Shown here: positions 60,025 through 64,000 of the stretch, in pieces
Layout of the letters: the number at the start of each line of letters is the position of its first letter
Numbering within the stretch: position 1 is the stretch's first letter
From: Agrypnia vestita
Taxonomy: Eukaryota; Arthropoda; Insecta; Trichoptera; Phryganeidae
Length of the DNA: 64,000 bases
Direction of reading: 5' to 3'
Assembly: GCA_016648135.1 (NCBI GenBank)
Contig: JADDOH010004248.1
Location: 151,212 to 215,211, forward strand
Position numbers and translations under genes: made by a program
The notes under the pieces: model-generated
Told to the model about the DNA's origin: nothing
Databases searched by the model: none
The model's input: only the letters and a program-made list of their open reading frames with translations

Positions 60025-60080
60025 TGCTTGCCTATAGAATCAAAGGTCGCAGGTTTGAATGTCAAATAAAAGTCATTTGC
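60025..60080 (+). mobile_element. Possible tRNA-SINE fragment
   Basis: 'gcatgcttgcctatagaatcaaaggtcgcaggtttgaatg' resembles the A-box to B-box segment of tRNA-derived repeats (decayed B box GGTTTGAATG). No downstream body recognised. Confidence 0.35.
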
Positions 60081-60084
60081 TATT

Positions 60085-61530
60085 TGACATATGTATTTAG
60101 TCCTAATTTGTTAATCTGCAATTTTAACCATCAAACAATTTAACAATATATTAATGTAATATTTAATCGAAATTATAAAAAATCAATATATTGAAAAATT
60201 TTACTATTGCAAATCAACATGTTTCCCAAATTGAAAATAAATACTTCTATTTAAAAATTTGGTATGTATTTTGGGCATAAAAATGCAAACATTATGTAGT
60301 GTTTTACCAATAAAATAAGAATTGAGTTTAGCATAAGATCCCGAACTTCGGATTTGTACTTTTCTTAAAACAAAACCACAAGAAAGGTCAAAGGTTGTAG
60401 AAATATAATAATTGCAGAAAGAATTGTGACTCATAAATGTAAAGAATTTTATGTGTGGAATGTAGCTAAATAATATTTTGCACAGCTTGTAATGCTTTCA
60501 ATTGCCATGAGATATGTTATTGCACTGCCCCGAGCATGTGGGGTCCCCGTAACATCTAAAAGAATGTTCTATCACCCAAGAGTGAGCGCTACACAGTCAC
60601 ATTATTTATTTTTATGTCGCTAAAATATATCAATATTTACAAAATTTGCAATATTTTTTAACTATGAAAAAAACACTCGCAATATTTGCTTGGTCTCCAC
60701 GTACACTGGTGTGTATAAACTTTTTCATAATGCAAATATGTACAAGATAAAAACTGACTAAATGTGATGTGCTGAGTAAAATACTGATGGATAAAGCATA
60801 CATTGACAGAACACACCCGAATGTCTGTATAGATGCGCAAGTTCTGTTCTAGATGTGTTAAAAAAGGAAATGAAACTCCTTCACACACATTATATAAAAA
60901 GAAATGATATTCCTCCATTGCCATGCTATAATATGTAATATATGTTACGCCTTTTATTTTTTTTAATTTTAAGCTAATTAAACTGCTTGCAAGATGCAGG
61001 AATGACCACCCATCCCTGATATTTTAAGCAGCATTCTTTGTGATATTTTCTCTTTTCATGCCCTGTACAAGGGACGTTGGCTATCAAATTTTGTGGTACA
61101 CATTTTGGTAAATTAAAGGAATTCCATCTTCTGGCATATAAATTAAATAGAAGGATCTAATCTGATCTTGCACAAGAGCATAGTCAGTGTAAACAATTTT
61201 GAGCTTATAAATATTAATTTTTTCTTATTTTACTAAAAGCATCATTTTCAGATCTATCACTGTGCATTTATAAAGGGATGTTATCCTTAGTTTCAAATTA
61301 CCTTTACTCTCAAAATCACAAACTTTGCTGACACAATTCGCAAGTGATGTTTTACGGAATTATTACTACGTACAATCAAATCAATCATACCCCTCTTATC
61401 ATCAATGTGATGCTGCATATACTTTGCTTGCAAATCATTAATTTCAAAAATGTAGGTTGAACATCCGATAATTTACAACTTTTAGTTGACCCCATGAATA
61501 ATAATAGTTTGAAGACATATGGCATATTAC
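60085..61530. other. AT-rich intron sequence, nothing recognised
   Basis: No repeat family or gene seen. Confidence 0.4.
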
Positions 61531-61538
61531 ATTATATC

Positions 61539-62367
61539 TAGGGAATGCAATCACGATCCAGTGAGATCTCAAGGCATTTTACGAGATCAATCCCCAATCG
61601 AAAAAGCGGATGGGATTATCGGGATTAATCAATATTTTTTTATGTTTTGTATGTTTAATTGTGTATGTCTATAGAGCTTTTAAATAATGCAAGTAGCTTT
61701 GAATAATATTTGATGTATTTTATCAACCTAACATAAGAACTACTACTAACTCCATTGACGTATTATAATATAGACACGTTATTCCCATACTAGCCGGCTT
61801 TCATATGTAGCAAATATTGCATTGAAATCATGGCACACTCATTTCACAAACGCTCTGCGTGTAGACAGAAAAATCAGGTAATTTGAAGTCACGGTGACTA
61901 AAATAACATACTTATTCTTACAATAGTGTACGAAACTTTGTTCGTTTTTCCCCGGGACTTTTTTTTCAGCATAGCGTCGAGCCCCATCACAAAGAAGTTA
62001 TGTTTGATAATGAATGCAAGTAATGCAATTACCTTACTTTTGTATTGCCAAGATTTCACGCTTGTAACGTATCTACGGGTTATCACACCATTTACTAACT
62101 CTACTACATTGACTGATTAATGCTTGGAAAAACGCCTACAAAAACTTAAATGCGGTTTTAAAAACTTAAATAATTAACATTTTATTAAAATTGCTCATAT
62201 AAAAATGCAAGCCGTTGTCCTTAATTGCTATTCAGCTCTATAAACAAAAAAACAAAAAAGTATTCAGGATCCCGATCCCTAGGGATCCCACGGGATTGGA
62301 AATTCTAATCTCGAGGGATCTCGAGGGATCCCGAAAGGGCAATCCCGACACGGGATTGCATTTCCTA
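61539..62367. mobile_element. hAT-like element with 8-bp target duplication
   Basis: The ends TAGGGAATGCAATC and the inverse GATTGCATTTCCTA are flanked by ATTATATC (61531-61538) and ATTATATA (62368-62375), seven of eight bases matching. Sub-terminal zones carry repeated GGGAT/ATCCC words, which is common for hAT elements. 829 bp, no transposase. A MITE-A (61754-62083) is inserted inside. Confidence 0.85.
61754..62083. mobile_element. MITE-A, uninterrupted copy inside the hAT element
   Basis: Collinear with 10770-11371 but without its 258-bp insert ('gtgactaaaataacatacttattcttacaat'). It shows the empty state of that site. Confidence 0.8.
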
Positions 62368-62379
62368 ATTATATATGAT

Positions 62380-63055
62380 GTATAATATTCGGTATTAGAT
62401 GGGTGGAGAAAAATGAACAGTCAGCATGCAGCGGTCGCAGGAATGTGCTTACGAAATACCTCAACATTTATTACATTATCTAGCATTTTCAATATTTGGA
62501 CATTGGTCCCGTTTTGCGTCAAATAGAAATTACTATAATCTTGAATTCCAAGTTGTGAATATTATTTATTAACTTTTTACACACATAATATAAAAATGGC
62601 TGGTTTATTTCCAGTTAGCAATTTCATCCAATCAACCACACAATTTAGGAACAGTTGAAATAGGTTTTCAGAACACACAATATTAAAATAATAAAACTAG
62701 CTCTATGATAACAAGACCAGTAGGAGATGGATAAGGACATGGAAGGGTTAAACTAGATTTTGGGAAAGATAAAATTGCTTTAGTCTGCCTTTGAAGATAA
62801 TCACAGTCTGTGATGAGGTGGTATCGGTGCACAGTTGATTCCGCAACTAGCCAACTGCCCTTCAAACGAGGAGCTGAAGTTTTCAGTACTATGAATGGGA
62901 ATGGATAGTGAAGAACTGTCAGCTGAACGAAGTGGAAGGACATGATTAGAAAGAAAGCTGAATTTAGAGTTCAGGTACTGAGGTGAATGAGGATTTATTT
63001 AAAAGGAAATTTAAAAAAAAAGAAAAATTTAAAAAGAAAGAGGGCAACTGATATA
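62380..63055. other. No recognised gene
   Basis: Open frames of 65-86 codons on either strand show no motif. Confidence 0.4.
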
Positions 63056-63064
63056 ATTTTTTTT

Positions 63065-63150
63065 AATGAGCCTGGGGCCGCGTCGCATATATCCGACGGA
63101 GCGCGACTGTCCCCAGGGGCCGCGTCGGATATATCCGACAGGCACAAAAT
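63065..63150. repeat. Duplicated 'ggggccgcgtcg.atatatccgac' motif
   Basis: Two GC-rich copies (63075-63102 and 63116-63141) in the same orientation, each with a small palindrome (tcggatatatccga). They may be sub-terminal repeats of the piggyBac-like element to the right. Confidence 0.6.
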
Positions 63151-63377
63151 AAATTATTTATCGACGGCCGCGTATCGAATTTGAAAAACGTAATTTTTTC
63201 CCAATAGAGAAATCCTGTTGTGACCTGTCGTTCCATTTTCGACTCAAAAACATGGCCGATTATAGCTTAAATCAACACTCAAAGTAGAAGTTTTTCGGTC
63301 GTCAAAATCGTATAGAAAAGTTATAGATGTCGCCCTAAACTCATGTTGTACGATCGAAAATTAAATAATGAAATAAT

Positions 63378-63549
63378 ATTCCGTCGTCGTCACGTCCTTA
63401 GAACGCGAAAGACACATGCGTGGTACATGCAAAAATCACGTGTCTGTCGCCGTGTCGATCTATTCCGTCGTCATGTGCCCAGCGCGCGAAAGACGTTCAA
63501 GTGTATGGTACATGCAAAAATCACGTGATTCCGTTGCTATGTCGATAGG
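63378..63549. repeat. Two tandem units of 84-88 bp
   Basis: Units 63378-63461 and 63462-63549 share 'attccgtcgtc', 'gcgaaagac', 'ggtacatgcaaaaatcacgtg' (shown here in parts) and 'atgtcgat'-type ends, with about 80 percent agreement by eye. Confidence 0.75.
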
Positions 63550-63639
63550 AAGGGTTTTTTATTTCTTCAGTTCGCGCCCAGCAATCACAGTTGGAACACG
63601 GATCTACGCGCGGATAATATATACATATATTCGCGATAT

Positions 63640-63892
63640 TTCTTGGTTTATGGTGCAATTTGATACAAACAGTGATTTATTAACAAAAATACATTATTTA
63701 TGTTGCGTTTATTTGAGAAATGTGTGTGTTAAATGTGGATCATATGCTTCAAAATTTAAAGTGAAACAATGGCGTAGTGTTTTGTGTGCGCGACACGAAA
63801 GCAACGGAAGGAAACATGTTATATGTGTTTTGAGTGTGATGTTCCGTTGTGTGCCGTGCGACAAAATATACCACACAGAAGAAAATTTTTAG
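63640..63892 (+). pseudogene. piggyBac-like transposase C-terminal remnant
   Basis: Near the end, one plus frame reads ETCYMCFECDVPLC and the neighbouring frame finishes PCDKIYHTEENF before a stop at 63890-63892. The C..C..PLC...C...YH arrangement matches the cysteine-rich zinc-binding tail of piggyBac transposases, here split by a frameshift. An earlier KCGSYASK segment may be the start of the same domain. The DDD catalytic part is not visible. GC-rich repeats upstream (63065-63549) could belong to the element. Confidence 0.55.
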
Positions 63893-64000
63893 GTAGGATA
63901 TCAAATAATAATAGTAGTGTATGTAGTAAATATTAATTTTCGGCAAATGGTTTAATTATTATTTTTCGGAAAATGTCGTGTTGGCAACATTATCGGAATT

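Overview
The window is AT-rich eukaryotic DNA, almost certainly from an insect. It holds parts of one host gene that I recognise, class I ADP-ribosylation factor (Arf1; Arf79F in Drosophila). Three coding exons lie on the minus strand (48517-48681, 52832-52957, 55335-55444). They cover residues 50-182 in frame, have canonical GT-AG borders, and keep the switch-2, NKQD and CAT motifs. The first coding exon (P-loop, myristoylated start) is not visible and should lie beyond 64000, so 55445-64000 is read as intron. The insect order cannot be fixed from this sequence.

Almost everything else is mobile DNA. From left to right: a 2.1 kb direct duplication (1-2127 and 3052-5187); Penelope-like element (PLE) remnants near 7 and 11.8 kb; a recent 5'-truncated RTE-type LINE with an intact endonuclease/reverse transcriptase ORF (12803-16309), flanked by a 14-bp target duplication and inserted into a foldback element; more foldback elements (16.3-19.2 kb); tRNA-derived SINEs (22.0, 28.6, 30.3, 41.5, 51.5 kb); LINE tails (5.5, 9.1, 22.6, 23.9, 36.2, 48.9, 59.5 kb); a pogo-like transposon with a broken transposase (32778-34395); TA-flanked MITEs beginning CAGGGTGT; a Helitron-like element with four 130-bp internal repeats (38201-38864); hAT elements with 8-bp target duplications (39926-40866, 61539-62367); a Harbinger element with a TTA duplication (49269-49897) and a second Harbinger remnant (53217-54108), both inside Arf1 introns; and a piggyBac-like transposase tail at the right edge.

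The most notable signal is a set of seven hammerhead-ribozyme-like motifs (near 6.47, 6.89, 8.21, 11.54, 16.91, 24.10 and 24.70 kb) that belong to about six sequence families. They share a CUGANGA core, a GAAAC box and, in most, a two-base-pair helix III. Two lie just downstream, on the same strand, of degraded GIY-YIG endonuclease coding sequence typical of PLEs, so the link between ribozyme and retroelement is visible inside the window. Other points of note are a long GC-rich hairpin in the predicted Arf1 3' UTR whose two A.C mismatches on the plus strand become G.U pairs in the mRNA, a 52-bp near-perfect palindrome at the end of a LINE remnant, a G-quadruplex-like run, a transposon nested in a transposon whose sister copy lies empty inside a hAT element, and several low-repeat GC-rich patches that may be regulatory. 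All calls rest on reading the sequence; no search or folding program was run.
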